Of a stretch of DNA of 64,000 nucleotides, positions 37,707-48,175 are shown piece by piece. This DNA is from Mesorhizobium tianshanense (GTDB lineage: Bacteria; Pseudomonadota; Alphaproteobacteria; Rhizobiales; Rhizobiaceae): NCBI RefSeq assembly GCF_007830515.1, contig NZ_VLKT01000002.1, positions 117,155 through 181,154 of the forward strand, in the 5' to 3' direction. Within the stretch, counting starts at the first letter, position 1. Every line of letters starts with the position of its first letter. The notes beneath the pieces were generated by a model. It ran no database searches and had not been told where the DNA came from. It saw only the letters and a program-made list of their open reading frames with translations. Made by a program: the position numbers and the translations under genes.

Positions 37707-37747
37707 CAAGAAAGCCCCGACCGTTTTGCGGAAGCAGCGGCGGGGCT
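37707..37747 (-). terminator. Probable terminator after the small secreted protein gene
   Basis: Read on the minus strand, AGCCCCG (37747-37741) pairs with CGGGGCT (37719-37713) around a loop that extends the stem, followed by TTCTT. It lies 60 bp after the stop at 37808. Confidence 0.5.
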
Positions 37748-37807
37748 GTTCGTTTCAGATGGCCGCAAGCGCACGGGTACCTTGATATAGCAGCGATAGT
37801 CGATGGC

Positions 37808-38098
37808 CTACCGCCGGGGCGCCTTGATCGCGCCGGCGCTGACATCCAGCGTTATGCTGCCGGAAATCCTGACATCAGTATCGCCGATCTTGAACTGACC
37901 GTTGCCGCTGCTCGGCACGGCATCGTCGGGTTCGGGAGCCGGCTTGGCGATGCGATAATCGCTAGCCACGCCGGGCAGCGCGCCTTTCCGCGGAGGCGTT
38001 GAATTGTCTTCGGCGAACGCAGTGCCGGAGACCATGGCCGCGACGGCAACACCGATGATCAGCTGGTTCAGGCGGTTGCGGGAGATTTCTTCGAGCAT
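37808..38098 (-). CDS. Small secreted hypothetical protein (96 aa)
   Basis: The ATG at 38098 opens MLEEISRNRLNQLIIGVAVA with an AMVSGTAFAEDN signal-peptidase-like end, so the protein is probably exported. The mature part is about 65 residues: a basic and proline-rich start, then FKIGDTDVRISGSITLDVSA, which looks beta-stranded and resembles the N-terminal segment of some outer-membrane or porin-type proteins. No family is recognised. It follows clpP by about 95 bp on the same strand. Confidence 0.6.
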   Translation of the reverse strand: MLEEISRNRLNQLIIGVAVAAMVSGTAFAEDNSTPPRKGALPGVASDYRIAKPAPEPDDAVPSSGNGQFKIGDTDVRISGSITLDVSAGAIKAPRR

Positions 38099-38193
38099 CG
38101 CCGGACCATATCGCCGCACACTGGCCGAAGCCAGACCGGTGGCGATAAAATTGCCGAAGTGGCCATCGACATCCGTGGCGGTCGGCTCCCCTT

Positions 38194-38799
38194 TCACGCC
38201 GCCTGTTTGCGGGTGTTAAAAACATGGTCGACCAGCCCCCATGTCTTTGCTTCCTCGGCGGTCATGAAGAAGTCACGGTCGAGCGTGCGCTCGACCTCTT
38301 CGAACGTGCGGCCGCAGTGATGCGCATAGAGTTCGGTCATGCGCTTCTTGGTGCGCAGAATGCCTTCGGCGTGACGCTGGATATCGGAAGCCTGGCCCTG
38401 AAAGCCGCCCAGCGGCTGGTGCAGCACGATGCTGGTGTTGGGCAGCGCGATGCGCCGGCCCGGCGTGCCGGCCATCAGCAGGAACGAGGCCATTGACGCG
38501 GCAAAGCCCATGCAGACGGTCGACACCGGGCAACTGACATATTGCATCGTGTCGTAGATGGCGAAGCCGCTGGTCACCACGCCGCCCGGCGAGTTGATGT
38601 AGAGCGATATCTCCTTGTCTGGATTGTCGGATTCCAGCGACAGAAGCTGGGCACAGACCAGCGCCGACACGCCGTCGTTGATCTCTCCGTTGATGAAGAC
38701 GATGCGCTCGCGCAGCAGTCGCGAAAAAATGTCGAAGGCGCGTTCGCCGCGGCTCGACTGCTCGATCACCATCGGCACCAGGTTGGCAAAGCCGCTCAT
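38194..38799 (-). CDS. clpP: ATP-dependent Clp protease proteolytic subunit
   Basis: This 201-residue serine protease has a catalytic triad spaced as in E. coli ClpP: Ser102 in GFAASMASF, His127 in IVLHQPLGG and Asp176 in LDRDFFM. It forms a tetradecameric chamber fed by ClpX or ClpA. The N-terminus [20 protein letters not shown] is conserved. No clpX or tig is adjacent, which suggests one of several ClpP paralogues usual in rhizobia rather than the tig-clpP-clpX copy. It lies 21 bp after the AHSA1 gene. Confidence 0.92.
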   Translation of the reverse strand: MSGFANLVPMVIEQSSRGERAFDIFSRLLRERIVFINGEINDGVSALVCAQLLSLESDNPDKEISLYINSPGGVVTSGFAIYDTMQYVSCPVSTVCMGFAASMASFLLMAGTPGRRIALPNTSIVLHQPLGGFQGQASDIQRHAEGILRTKKRMTELYAHHCGRTFEEVERTLDRDFFMTAEEAKTWGLVDHVFNTRKQAA

Positions 38800-38820
38800 C
38801 GCTTTTCTCCGTTGTGTCGC

Positions 38821-39303
38821 TCAGGCCGCGCGCAGGAAGAGGCGAGGCGTGTTTGCGGCAATGGTTTGTTTGGGGCTGCGCGCGTTGAGCGAAAGCCGGC
38901 AACCGGCGCCTACCATCGCAACCGCAGCTACTCGCGCAAATCCATCGTGGACGATGCGCAGATGCGTGCCGCCCGACACAGTTCGGTCGAGCGTGAAGGT
39001 GACTATGCTGTCCATTGGGCTGTCCAAAGGACTGTCCAGTGGGCCGGCGAGCGGATCATGTGCATCGCCCGGGGCCGGCCGCTCCCGCCAGGAGTAGCGC
39101 AGCAGGCGTTCGGGCTCGGCGTCGAGGATCTCGCACTCGATCGGCGCATCCGGTCCGGCAAAGGCAAAGCGGCTGCCGATCTCGGGCTTGATGTCGTTTG
39201 GCATCATCCAGGCCGCGAGCAGGTCCGGCACCGTCAGCGCCCGCCACACTTTTTCCGGCGGGTCTGGAAGCTCGCACTCGAACTCGATCGAATCTGCCGT
39301 CAT
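38821..39303 (-). CDS. SRPBCC/AHSA1-like protein
   Basis: This 160-residue protein has the START-like AHSA1 fold: DSIEFECELPDPPEKVWRAL at the N-terminus, a PDLLAAWMMPNDIKPEIGSR block and a C-terminal helix. It overlaps the ArsR-type regulator gene by 4 bases. ArsR-AHSA1 pairs are common and the AHSA1 member may bind a small hydrophobic ligand; the specific role is unknown. The C-terminal 30 residues are more divergent and the gene runs close to clpP. Confidence 0.82.
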   Translation of the reverse strand: MTADSIEFECELPDPPEKVWRALTVPDLLAAWMMPNDIKPEIGSRFAFAGPDAPIECEILDAEPERLLRYSWRERPAPGDAHDPLAGPLDSPLDSPMDSIVTFTLDRTVSGGTHLRIVHDGFARVAAVAMVGAGCRLSLNARSPKQTIAANTPRLFLRAA

Positions 39304-39614
39304 TGGTCCATATCCTTCAAAACCGCCCTTAGCCTTTCGATACGCTCGGGCCAGAACGCACGGTAGCGCTCGATCCAGCCGAGCAGCGGGTCAAGCCCTT
39401 GCGGATTGGCGCGATAATAGGCGTTGCGGCCGGCTCGCCGCTCGACCACCAGGCCGGCGCCGCGCAGCACCGCTAGATGCTGCGACACGGCCGGTTGCGA
39501 CACGGTCATGCCGCTACGCAGTTCCGACACAGTCATTTCGCCGGCGGCGAGCCGCTCGTAGACGGCGCGGCGCGTCGGGTCGGAAAGCGCTCGAAAAATC
39601 TCTGCTTCGATCAT
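39300..39614 (-). CDS. ArsR family transcriptional regulator
   Basis: This 104-residue winged-helix protein opens with IFRALSDPTRRAVYERLAAG and has the recognition helix TVSQPAVSQHLAVLRGAGLV, then a GRNAYYRANPQGL wing. It has no cysteine metal site, so it belongs to the non-metal ArsR subgroup usually paired with AHSA1 proteins. The ATG at 39614 is chosen; a GTG at 39635 would overlap the palindromic operator. It is the first gene of the pair and likely autoregulated by that operator. Confidence 0.88.
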   Translation of the reverse strand: MIEAEIFRALSDPTRRAVYERLAAGEMTVSELRSGMTVSQPAVSQHLAVLRGAGLVVERRAGRNAYYRANPQGLDPLLGWIERYRAFWPERIERLRAVLKDMDQ

Positions 39615-39623
39615 GATAGAAGC

Positions 39624-39639
39624 ATAAGTATACACTTAT
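39624..39639 (-). promoter_or_regulatory. Candidate operator of the ArsR-type regulator
   Basis: ATAAGT-ATAC-ACTTAT is a perfect 6-4-6 inverted repeat located 10 bases before the regulator ATG. AT-rich dyads of this kind at the start are typical ArsR-family operators. Binding has not been shown. Confidence 0.55.
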
Positions 39640-39735
39640 TGGTTTGGCAAGCGATCTTTTCGCGCCCATATGGAATGGCACGGCGAACCCCATCGATTGC
39701 TGACATTCCTTGACAATGGCAAGTCGATGAGCCTA

Positions 39736-39750
39736 GAACAAAAAAGGAAC
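39736..39750 (+). promoter_or_regulatory. LexA/SOS box of ssb (GAAC-N7-GAAC)
   Basis: GAACAAAAAAGGAAC matches the alphaproteobacterial LexA direct repeat (GTTC-N7-GTTC on the other strand) exactly and lies about 100 bp before the ssb start. The same pattern lies upstream of uvrA. Confidence 0.75.
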
Positions 39751-39849
39751 AAAAACCTTGTGGGAAAAGGCAGCCACGGCAGGCGGGGATTGTCCGCAGC
39801 CTGTAAGGTGCCAGCGACAAAAATTGGTTTCGGATAAGCGCGGAGAAGT

Positions 39850-40368
39850 ATGATGGCGGGTAGCGTCAACAAGGTCATTCTGGTGGGCAATCTCGGTGCG
39901 GACCCGGAAATCCGTCGTTTGAATTCGGGTGATCCGGTCGTCAACATCCGCGTCGCCACGTCGGAAAGCTGGCGCGACAAGAATTCCGGCGAGCGCAAGG
40001 AAAAGACCGAGTGGCACAATGTCGTCATCTTCAACGACCAGCTCGCCAAGGTAGCCGAGCAGTACCTGAAGAAGGGAATGAAGGTTTATGTCGAGGGCCA
40101 GTTGCAGACGCGCAAATGGCAGGACCAGACCGGCAATGACCGCTACACGACCGAAATCGTGCTGCAGAAATTCCGTGGCGAGCTGCAGATGCTCGACGCG
40201 CGCGGGCAAGGCGAGGGTGGTCAGGTCGGCAGCTACGCCGGTGGCGGCAGCAGTCGCGGTTCCGATTTCGGCCAGTCAGGCCCGGGCGAGAGTTTCAATC
40301 GCGGCGGTGGCGGTAATAAGGGCGGTGGTGGCGCCTCCCGCGAACTGGACGACGAAATCCCGTTCTGA
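39850..40368 (+). CDS. ssb: Single-stranded DNA-binding protein
   Basis: This 172-residue SSB has the OB-fold N-terminal domain ([17 protein letters not shown], then [16 protein letters not shown]) to about residue 110, a Gly/Ser-rich linker, and the acidic tip DDEIPF that recruits partner proteins. It coats single-stranded DNA in replication, repair and recombination. GGAGAAG precedes the ATG at 39850 (a second ATG is one codon later). A LexA-type box upstream links it with uvrA. Confidence 0.96.
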   Translation: MMAGSVNKVILVGNLGADPEIRRLNSGDPVVNIRVATSESWRDKNSGERKEKTEWHNVVIFNDQLAKVAEQYLKKGMKVYVEGQLQTRKWQDQTGNDRYTTEIVLQKFRGELQMLDARGQGEGGQVGSYAGGGSSRGSDFGQSGPGESFNRGGGGNKGGGGASRELDDEIPF

Positions 40369-40428
40369 TTTCTCAGAGCGGACGCTCTGCGTGGGCTGAC
40401 AACGCCAGCTGTTTGAGACCATTCATAG

Positions 40429-40461
40429 CGTCCCGAAAATCTGTCCTGGGTTTTCGGGACG
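40429..40461 (+). terminator. Perfect hairpin between ssb and the OsmC gene
   Basis: CGTCCCGAAAA (40429-40439) and TTTTCGGGACG (40451-40461) form an 11-bp perfect stem with an 11-base loop. There is no T tract after it, so it may be a weak or factor-assisted terminator of ssb, or an mRNA element 37 bases before the OsmC start. Confidence 0.45.
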
Positions 40462-40497
40462 CAGTGCATTTAAGCGACACGTGGAAGGGCGTATCAG

Positions 40498-40923
40498 GTG
40501 AAAGCACGGATCAAATGGGTCGAGGAGCGCACCTTTGTCGGCGAGTCCGGCAGCGGTCACAAGGTGGTGCTGGGGACCGCGTTCGGACCGGACGGCAAGA
40601 CGCCGGGGCCGAGTCCGATGGAACTGGTGCTGCTCGGCACGGGCGGCTGCTCGGCTTACGATGTGGTCCACATCCTCGAAAAGGGGCGCGAGGCGGTCGA
40701 GGACTGCGTGGTCGAGCTCGACGCCGACCGGGCGGAAACCGATCCCAGGGTGTTCACGCGCATCCATATGCATTTCATCGTAAAGGGTCGGGCGCTCTCG
40801 CCCGACAAGGTGAGGCGGGCGATCGATCTTTCGATCGAAAAATACTGCTCGGCTTCGGCGATGATGGCCAAGACCGCCGAGATCACCCACGACTTCGAAG
40901 TCATCGACACCACGACGAAGTAG
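40498..40923 (+). CDS. OsmC/Ohr family protein (YhfA-like)
   Basis: This 141-residue protein begins at GTG 40498. OsmC-family redox cysteines are present at about 51 (GTGGCSAYD) and 117 (IEKYCSAS), with an N-terminal RTFVGESGSGHKVV strand region. OsmC/Ohr proteins are thiol peroxidases that reduce organic hydroperoxides; the YhfA-like subgroup is less well understood. Both cysteines argue that it is catalytic. It lies next to the convergent marC gene. Confidence 0.86.
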   Translation: MKARIKWVEERTFVGESGSGHKVVLGTAFGPDGKTPGPSPMELVLLGTGGCSAYDVVHILEKGREAVEDCVVELDADRAETDPRVFTRIHMHFIVKGRALSPDKVRRAIDLSIEKYCSASAMMAKTAEITHDFEVIDTTTK

Positions 40924-40932
40924 GGCACGTTC

Positions 40933-41562
40933 CTACCCCGCCATCAGCGCCTTGATGCCGTCAGCAACGAACTGCACGGCGAGTGCCGCCAGGATGACGC
41001 CGAGCAGCCGCGTCAGGATCGAGCGGCCGGTATGGCCGAGGATGCGGTCGATGCGCTCTGACAGAATGAACACCATGTAGGTGATGACCAGGCAGATCGC
41101 GATGATGCCGACAAGGGCCGCCTGGGCGCCAAAACCTGGAAATGAGCCGGACAGCAGGACGGTCGCTGAAATCGCGCCTGGACCGGCGATCAGCGGGATC
41201 GCCAGCGGGAAGGCGGCGATGTTGTGGATCATGTCCCTGGTGATGGCGACGTCGCCGATCTTCTCCTTGCGGTCCTGCCGGCGCTCGAACACCATTTCGA
41301 AGGCAATGAAGAACAGCAGGAACCCGCCGGCAACACGGAAGGCCGGCAGCGTGATGCCGAACACCGACAGGATCGACGCGCCGGCGATTGCGAACAGCGC
41401 CATCACCAGGAAGCCGATGACCGAAGCGCGCACCGAAACCTGGTTGCGCTCTTCGCGGTTCATGCCGCGTGTCACAGCGAGGAAGAGAGGCGCCAGGCCA
41501 GGCGGGTCGATGGTCACGAGAATGGTGACGAAGGCGTTGAACAGGCTGTCGAAGCTCGGCAT
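40933..41562 (-). CDS. MarC family integral membrane protein (NAAT-type)
   Basis: This 209-residue protein has six membrane segments: LFNAFVTILVTIDPPGLAPL at the N-terminus, a conserved LAIPLIAGPGAISATVLL, and a C-terminal LLGVILAALAVQFVADGI. This is the MarC/YchE/YhgN layout. MarC proteins were once linked to multiple antibiotic resistance, but their substrate is uncertain. The start at 41562 (MPSFDSLFNAF) is chosen from the first helix; an upstream start adds 19 residues without homology. Confidence 0.88.
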   Translation of the reverse strand: MPSFDSLFNAFVTILVTIDPPGLAPLFLAVTRGMNREERNQVSVRASVIGFLVMALFAIAGASILSVFGITLPAFRVAGGFLLFFIAFEMVFERRQDRKEKIGDVAITRDMIHNIAAFPLAIPLIAGPGAISATVLLSGSFPGFGAQAALVGIIAICLVITYMVFILSERIDRILGHTGRSILTRLLGVILAALAVQFVADGIKALMAG

Positions 41563-41693
41563 CTCTGACCCTCCCCGCCGGGCCGTGCCCGAATACTGGT
41601 ATTGCCCGAAGCTTGGCATTGGTAGAGCAAAGCAGGGTCAGTGGAAACCGTTTGAACTGCGGGAGTTCGGCAACCTTGATGGGTGGCGTGAGC

Positions 41694-42071
41694 CTAGCTG
41701 GCCACTCCACAATAGGCCTCGAGGCGATAGCCGTCCGGGTCGATGATAAAGGCAGCGTAGTAGTTTTCGCCATAGCTGGCGCGCAGGCCAGGTGCCCCAT
41801 TGTCACTGCCGCCTTCACGCAAGGCGCTTGCGTGGAAAGCGTCGACGCTGCTCCGCGTCGGCGCCGCAAAGCAGAAATGCAGGCCGGACTCGCCGTCGGC
41901 CGAAACCGGGCGCTGAGCCTCGTTCACCCACAGCGCAACGCCTTGCGCGCCATAGCCGAGCGAACCCGGCGACTGGCTGAGACAGCTGTAGCCGAGCGGC
42001 ATTAGCGCGGCATCGTAGAAACGCTTCGAGGCGGCGGTGTCGCGGACACCGATCGAGACATGGTCCAGCAT
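41694..42071 (-). CDS. VOC family (glyoxalase/bleomycin-resistance-like) protein
   Basis: This 125-residue VOC protein starts MLDHVSIGVRDTAASKRFYD, with a central LGYGAQGVALWVNEAQ region and a C-terminal AAFIIDPDGYRLEAYC carrying a metal-ligand Glu. It has the typical length of a single VOC module. The start has a strong AAAGGAG just upstream. Members bind small metabolites or act as dioxygenases or isomerases; the substrate is unknown. The next gene upstream on this strand (42104-42640) is unrelated. Confidence 0.85.
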   Translation of the reverse strand: MLDHVSIGVRDTAASKRFYDAALMPLGYSCLSQSPGSLGYGAQGVALWVNEAQRPVSADGESGLHFCFAAPTRSSVDAFHASALREGGSDNGAPGLRASYGENYYAAFIIDPDGYRLEAYCGVAS

Positions 42072-42103
42072 CTTTTTCTCCTTTGTTACAATATGTTGTG
42101 TCG

Positions 42104-42640
42104 TCAATTTCTAGTTACGCTGCGCGCCAGGAACTCGACTTCGAGCCGCCAGGTCGCGCCGTCGTCATGCGAGCGTTCGCCCAGCCAGCGGAACGAATTT
42201 TCGGTGATGCGGGAAAAGCTCCAGCGCACCCCAGAGCCGGTGGCGTCTGCGCCTTGCTGGACGATGGTATCGCCCTCGGCGCGGCCGAGTTGGCGGCTGT
42301 AGTATTGGTTACGCGGGTCGCTCCAGAAAATGTGCCAGGCGTCGACGCCGGGGTCATAGACGCGCAATGTCGTGCCATAGAAGGTCCATTTGCCGAGCGA
42401 AGGCGAGGGGCCGGCATCGCGCGCGGGCAGGATCCATACGTCCTGGATCGCCTTGCCTTCGAGAACCCAGCCGAAATGCACCTCGCCGCGCCCGGTCAGC
42501 ATCTGGCCGTCTTCGAGATGGCGCGTGGCATCGAATGTCCAGGCGCCGACGAAGCGGCCATAAAGGTTCAGCTTTTCGGCAAGGTTCGCGGCCGGCCCGT
42601 CGCTATGCAGGGCTTCGGCAAAGGAGGATGAATAGAACAT
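42104..42640 (-). CDS. Hypothetical protein, likely lipocalin-like/DUF1579-type
   Basis: This 178-residue protein reads as successive beta strands: GRFVGAWTFDATRHLEDGQM, FGWVLEGKAIQDVWILPAR, TFYGTTLRVYDPGVDAWHIF, and a C-terminal WSFSRITENSFRWLGERS. The pattern resembles a calycin-type barrel with a conserved W-x-F-x-A at the start. It has no signal peptide. It starts 85 bp from the divergent AraC regulator, so this regulator may control it. No function can be assigned. Confidence 0.65.
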   Translation of the reverse strand: MFYSSSFAEALHSDGPAANLAEKLNLYGRFVGAWTFDATRHLEDGQMLTGRGEVHFGWVLEGKAIQDVWILPARDAGPSPSLGKWTFYGTTLRVYDPGVDAWHIFWSDPRNQYYSRQLGRAEGDTIVQQGADATGSGVRWSFSRITENSFRWLGERSHDDGATWRLEVEFLARSVTRN

Positions 42641-42725
42641 GTTGTGGTCTCTTCTTGTCAGGAGACCGGGAGGAATAGGCCTTGGCAGGCTTCTTGGGCT
42701 TGGGAAAAATTGCTATCTTTCAGCC

Positions 42726-43550
42726 ATGACAACGAGTGCGCATACCCTGGCGTCGGGACGAGGCTGGCAAGTGTTGGACGTGGTCTGCACCGCCGGCGCC
42801 GCCGACCGGCCGTTCGAGGAAGAGCATCGAGGTTTCTGCATCGCCGCGGTGACCGCCGGTACCTTCCGTTATCGCGCACGCCAGGGCACGGCGATGTTGG
42901 CGCCGGGCGCGCTTCTACTCGGCAACCCCGGCACCTGCTACGAGTGCGGGCACGAGCATGGCGCCGGCGACCGTTGCCTCTCCTTCCATTTCGGGCCGGC
43001 CTATGTGGAACAGATCGTCGCCGACGTGCCGGGCGTGAAGACGCTGGCCTTCGGGACGCCGCGGCTGCCGCCCTTGCCAGCGCTGGCACCGTTGCTGGCC
43101 GAGGCGGAAGCCGCGCGGGAGACAGCCGACACCGATGCGTTCGAGGAACTCGGCTTGCGCATTGCCGGCGCGGCCGTCGCTGCCGCCTCCAGCGCTGTGC
43201 ACGCCGCCGGGTCGCCGAGCCGCCGCGACCAGAAACGTGTCGCGGAGGCGGTGCGGCGCATCGAGCTTGATGCCGAAAGGCCGGTCTCGCTTGCCGAACT
43301 TGCAAACGAGACGGCGACCAGTCCCTACCATTTCCTGCGCACCTTCCGGCACGTGGCGGGCATGACGCCCTACCAGTTCCTGCTGAAGACCCGGCTGCAC
43401 AGGGCGGCGGTGCGGCTGCGCAGGTCGGACGAGACGATCTCGGCGATCGCCTTTGAGGCGGGGTTCAACGATTTGTCCACCTTCAACCGCCGCTTCCGGC
43501 GCGTGATGGGGGAAGCGCCCGGCGCCTATCGGGTCCGCCGGCGAGGCTAA
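42726..43550 (+). CDS. AraC family transcriptional regulator
   Basis: The protein has 274 residues. The N-terminal half is a cupin-like ligand domain (CIAAVTAGTFRYRARQGTAM with LAPGALLLGNPGTCYECGHE). The C-terminal two helix-turn-helix motifs are SLAELANETATSPYHFLRTF and TISAIAFEAGFNDLSTFNRR, ending MGEAPGAYR. The ATG at 42726 is chosen because the cupin domain starts soon after; an upstream ATG adds a hydrophobic non-homologous leader. It is divergent from the lipocalin-like gene. Confidence 0.9.
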   Translation: MTTSAHTLASGRGWQVLDVVCTAGAADRPFEEEHRGFCIAAVTAGTFRYRARQGTAMLAPGALLLGNPGTCYECGHEHGAGDRCLSFHFGPAYVEQIVADVPGVKTLAFGTPRLPPLPALAPLLAEAEAARETADTDAFEELGLRIAGAAVAAASSAVHAAGSPSRRDQKRVAEAVRRIELDAERPVSLAELANETATSPYHFLRTFRHVAGMTPYQFLLKTRLHRAAVRLRRSDETISAIAFEAGFNDLSTFNRRFRRVMGEAPGAYRVRRRG

Positions 43551-43688
43551 AGAGTGCCGAACGCATCTGCCGTTCCGGCTTTGTGAGGCAAGATCGGCCT
43601 GATAATGAACTTTGTGCCGGCGGCCACGAAAAGCGTCTCGGCCATATCGTCGCAATCATTGGTATCCTTTTGAAATCACCACAAAAAT

Positions 43689-43741
43689 GGACATTGGAAA
43701 ACTGCGGCGGACATTGGAGTTTCGGCCCGGTTTCCTATATA
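43689..43741 (+). promoter_or_regulatory. gyrA promoter with overlapping direct repeat
   Basis: The proposed -35 is TTGGAG (43714-43719) and the -10 TATATA (43736-43741), 16 bases apart. The 10-mer GGACATTGGA occurs at 43689-43698 and again at 43709-43718, so it is repeated with a 20-base period and overlaps the -35. A regulator site is plausible but not shown. Confidence 0.5.
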
Positions 43742-43777
43742 AGCACCAAGTGATTCCTGATTAGATTGTGACCTGAT

Positions 43778-46585
<2,808 letters not shown>

Positions 46586-46594
46586 GGTACGGCA

Positions 46595-46617
46595 GCGCCG
46601 GCCCAAAGGGCCGGCGC
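46595..46617. terminator. Hairpin after gyrA
   Basis: GCGCCGGCCC (46595-46604) pairs with GGGCCGGCGC (46608-46617) around AAA, 10 bp after the gyrA stop. No T run follows on either strand, so termination without Rho is doubtful. It lies between convergent gyrA and the small membrane protein gene. Confidence 0.5.
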
Positions 46618-46631
46618 GATTGCCTGTGAAC

Positions 46632-46784
46632 TCAGAAGTGGCGATAGGGCTTGCGGATACCGAAGCCTTCGAACCGCTTGATATTGGCCTTGGCGCGGAC
46701 ACGCCCTGCTTCCTGATGCAGCCCGAATGCGGTGGCGATCAGCATGGCAACGGTCATTGCGGTGGCGAGCATGTAGATCAGCAT
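46632..46784 (-). CDS. Small single-pass membrane protein (50 aa)
   Basis: The ATG at 46784 has an AGGAG 7 bases upstream and opens a 50-residue protein: MLIYMLATAMTVAMLIATAF (one membrane helix), then a basic cytosolic-type tail RVRANIKRFEG-like with FGIRKPYRHF at the end. A good ribosome site, a clean stop and a membrane helix support translation. It is too short for usual gene-length cut-offs. The family is unknown; it converges on gyrA. Confidence 0.65.
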   Translation of the reverse strand: MLIYMLATAMTVAMLIATAFGLHQEAGRVRAKANIKRFEGFGIRKPYRHF

Positions 46785-46978
46785 GTGCGTGTTCTCCTGC
46801 CCCTAACAACGTGTAAATGGGGTTTTGGTTTCATCTTCTGAAGCTGCAAACTAGTGAACGCTGCGTGAAGCCTTCGTGATCGGCCCGTTCATCTGTCGTT
46901 CATCTCGACCAAAAGGTTCACGGGCAACTTGCTGATCGGATTTGCCTTTGCGAGAGAGGCTCGCTAGAAGCACCTGCC

Positions 46979-47479
46979 ATGACCGAACGCATCGCCCTTT
47001 ACGCCGGCTCCTTCGACCCGCCGACCAACGGCCATCTCGACGTGCTGAAGGCGTCGCTGGCCGTGGCGGACACCGTCTATGCGGCGATCGGCATTCATCC
47101 CGGCAAGAAGCCGCTGTTTTCCTTCGAGGAACGGGTCGGCCTCATCGAAGCGGCGACGAAGGCCGAATTCGGCCGCGACGGCTCCCGCATCAAGGTCGTC
47201 TCCTTCGACGGGCTGGTCATCGACGCGGCTAGGAAGCAGGGCGCCTCGATCATGATCCGTGGCCTGCGCGACGGCACCGATCTCGACTACGAGATGCAGA
47301 TGGCCGGCATGAACGAGACCATGGCGCCGGAACTGCAGACGGTTTTTCTGCCCGCCAGCCCTTCGGTGCGAACCATTACCGCCACACTTGTCCGTCAGAT
47401 AGCCTCGATGGGCGGCGACATCCGCCCCTTCGTGCCGGCGGCTGTGGCTGGCGCGCTCACCGCCAAATTCGCGAAATAA
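46979..47479 (+). CDS. coaD: Pantetheine-phosphate adenylyltransferase
   Basis: CoaD adenylates 4'-phosphopantetheine to dephospho-CoA. The 166-residue protein opens [20 protein letters not shown], with the T/HxGH nucleotide motif TNGH, and has [19 protein letters not shown] and [19 protein letters not shown], where the final ATP-binding motif is a variant of the usual ISST. The length is normal. It starts a run of same-strand genes leading to tgt; the stop codon touches a palindromic repeat. Confidence 0.95.
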   Translation: MTERIALYAGSFDPPTNGHLDVLKASLAVADTVYAAIGIHPGKKPLFSFEERVGLIEAATKAEFGRDGSRIKVVSFDGLVIDAARKQGASIMIRGLRDGTDLDYEMQMAGMNETMAPELQTVFLPASPSVRTITATLVRQIASMGGDIRPFVPAAVAGALTAKFAK

Positions 47480-47527
47480 TGCATGTCGCCCAGAAGCGGA
47501 ACCCGGTTTTGGGGCAACGACATGCAT
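47479..47527. repeat. Palindromic intergenic element (family C, ATGCATGTCG type)
   Basis: ATGCATGTCG (47479-47488) and CGACATGCAT (47518-47527) are perfect arms around CCCAGAAGC...GTTTTGGGG. This is a well-known rhizobial palindrome type. It begins at the last base of the coaD stop codon and ends before the cyclophilin ribosome site. Confidence 0.7.
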
Positions 47528-47554
47528 GAAACAAAAGTTTTCGGAGAAAGAACC

Positions 47555-48145
47555 ATGCAGATCAAAAGGCTCGCTACCTGCTTTGTCGTTCTTTTCGGTC
47601 TCGCGGCTGCATCCGCTTCGGCCTTCGCCGGTGATCCGGAAAATACCATGATCATCACGCTGAAGGACGGCGACGTGACCATTGCGCTGAGGCCCGATCT
47701 CGCGCCGAAGCATGTCGAGCAGATCAAGAAGCTGGCCCGCCAGGGCGCTTATGACAACGTCGCTTTCCACCGCGTCATCGACGGCTTCATGGCGCAGACC
47801 GGCGACGTGAAGTTCGGCAACATGAAGAACGGTTTCAACGCCGATGCCGTCGGTACCGGCGGTTCCGATCTTCCCGACCTGCCGGCCGAATTCTCGACGT
47901 CCGAGCGCTATGAGCGCGGCGTGGTCGGCATGGCCCGCTCGCAGAACCCGGATTCTGCCAATTCGCAATTCTTCATCATGTTCGCGCCGGCGCCGCCGCT
48001 CGATGGCCAGTACACCATCGTCGGCAATGTCGAGAACGGCATGGGGTTGGTGGACAAGATAAAGAAAGGCGACGCGGCGCAGAACGGGGTTGTCACCGCT
48101 CCAGATCGCATGGTCAAGGTGCGCATCGCCGCCGACGACAAGTAA
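47555..48145 (+). CDS. ppiA: Periplasmic peptidyl-prolyl cis-trans isomerase, cyclophilin type
   Basis: This 196-residue protein has a signal peptide (MQIKRLATCFVVLFGLAAAS then ASAFAG). The cyclophilin domain has FHRVIDGFMAQTGDVKFGN and ARSQNPDSANSQFFIMF, including the catalytic Arg, Phe and Gln. It should speed prolyl isomerisation in the periplasm. The Trp of the cyclosporin site is absent (YTIVGNV). The start at 47555 follows GGAGAAAG. It is followed by its cytosolic paralogue. Confidence 0.93.
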   Translation: MQIKRLATCFVVLFGLAAASASAFAGDPENTMIITLKDGDVTIALRPDLAPKHVEQIKKLARQGAYDNVAFHRVIDGFMAQTGDVKFGNMKNGFNADAVGTGGSDLPDLPAEFSTSERYERGVVGMARSQNPDSANSQFFIMFAPAPPLDGQYTIVGNVENGMGLVDKIKKGDAAQNGVVTAPDRMVKVRIAADDK

Positions 48146-48175
48146 ACCCATTTGTTTTCAAAGGATATTTCTGAC

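Noticed and set aside
40429..40461. The hairpin after ssb as a classic rho-independent terminator
   Set aside because: There is no T tract after the stem, so I record it only as a low-confidence hairpin.
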